Shown here one piece after another: positions 6,208-6,822 of a stretch of 6,822 bases of DNA. Location: NCBI GenBank assembly GCA_022705265.1, contig JAKJEU010000079.1:1-6822 (forward strand), in the 5' to 3' direction. Every line of letters begins with the position of its first letter. Position 1 is the first letter of the stretch. The notes under the pieces were generated by a model that worked only from the letters and a program-made list of their open reading frames with translations, was not told the origin of the DNA and did no database searches. The position numbers and the translations under genes were made by a program. The DNA is from Pseudomonadota bacterium. Lineage in GTDB: Bacteria; Pseudomonadota; Alphaproteobacteria; JAKJEU01.

Positions 6208-6822
6208 AAAGCTTAAAATGTGGAATTGACTTTGGAACATCTAACTCGGCAATAGGTGTTATGGAAGATGATTGTTTAAATCTTGTAAAGTTTAAAGACG
6301 ATAAAACCATCATACCATCAGCGATATTTTTTAATTACGAAACCATGAGGCCATCGTATGGCGATGATGCGATTGACGATTATGCTTATGGAGCTGAAGG
6401 GCGTTTGGTTCGTTCGTTGAAAAGTATGTTAGGGACGGGGTTGATTGATGAACGCACTTCGTTAAGAAATCGAGCAATAAGTTTCAAAGAAATTCTTATA
6501 ATCTACCTTAAACATTTAAGAGAAAAAACCGAGGAATATTTTGGTGGAAAAATCGTAAAAACGGTTGCGGGAAGACCTGTGTTTTTTTGTGATGGCGATG
6601 AATTAAAAGATAAAATTGCCGAAAACACCTTGGAACAAGCTTTAAGAGAGGCTGGATTTAAGGATATTTCGTTTGAATATGAACCAGTCGCAGCAGCATA
6701 TGATTATCAGCAAGGAGTTGAAAAACAAGAATTAGCATTAATCGTTGATATTGGTGGTGGTACTTCGGATTTTTCGGTAATTAAACTTATTAGTAATAAA
6801 AAATCAAAAGTTCTTGCCAACA
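6204..6822 (+). CDS. yegD: Hsp70-family protein of the YegD type, 5' part
   Basis: The frame starting at ATG 6204 runs 206 codons to the right edge without a stop, so the gene is truncated by the window. It encodes the N-terminal half of an actin-like Hsp70 ATPase domain: phosphate loop 1 CGIDFGTSNSAIGV (6-19), GRPVFF (123-128), connect-1-like FEYEPVAAAYDYQ (157-169) and phosphate loop 2 LIVDIGGGTSDFSV (179-192). The GTSNSAIG start, the SLKSMLGTGL segment (71-80) and the GRPV motif resemble the YegD branch of short or atypical Hsp70s rather than DnaK or HscA, whose first loop reads DLGTTNS. YegD-type proteins are called putative chaperones and their substrate is not established. The ATG overlaps the rsmA stop (ATGA, 6204-6207), and GGAA (6192-6195) is a plausible ribosome site, so it is the third gene of the surA operon. 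Whether a substrate-binding domain follows lies outside the window. Confidence 0.92.
   Translation, partial: MKSLKCGIDFGTSNSAIGVMEDDCLNLVKFKDDKTIIPSAIFFNYETMRPSYGDDAIDDYAYGAEGRLVRSLKSMLGTGLIDERTSLRNRAISFKEILIIYLKHLREKTEEYFGGKIVKTVAGRPVFFCDGDELKDKIAENTLEQALREAGFKDISFEYEPVAAAYDYQQGVEKQELALIVDIGGGTSDFSVIKLISNKKSKVLAN

Overview
This is an AT-rich stretch (about a third G+C or less, by eye) of a Gram-negative bacterial chromosome. The periplasmic chaperone SurA, the rRNA methylase RsmA and a chemoreceptor with an alphaproteobacterial-style signalling tail point to a low-GC alphaproteobacterium. The lineage is an inference from protein style and should be tested with an RsmA or SurA tree. Stops used are TAA, TAG and TGA, so the standard code applies.

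Layout. (1) 1-257: the 3' end of an unrecognised plus-strand gene whose reading frame is open to the left edge. (2) 343-1059: an unrecognised single-pass membrane protein with a charged N-terminal arm, a run of seven prolines and a CPPC motif just beyond the membrane segment. (3) 1149-3188: a full-length transmembrane methyl-accepting chemotaxis protein (MCP), preceded by a hairpin-forming leader and followed by a strong intrinsic terminator (3213-3257). (4) 3248-4060, minus strand: a predicted secreted protein with an HELNH motif, possibly a zinc peptidase. It converges on the MCP gene and its stop codon lies inside the MCP terminator hairpin. (5) 4061-4171: a divergent promoter region with an inverted repeat. 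(6) 4172-6822, plus strand: a tight operon of surA, rsmA and an Hsp70-family gene of the YegD type that runs off the right edge. surA and rsmA are 2 bases apart; rsmA and the Hsp70 gene overlap by 4 bases (ATGA).

How they fit together. The operon groups outer-membrane protein folding (SurA), small-subunit rRNA maturation (RsmA) and a putative chaperone (YegD-like). surA and rsmA are neighbours in many proteobacteria, commonly with pdxA between them, which is absent here. The MCP is a lone sensor with no che genes in the window. The two unrecognised envelope proteins (343-1059 and the HELNH protein) are the least explained parts. I see no mobile element, CRISPR array, tRNA or rRNA, and no gene-free stretch longer than about 110 bases.
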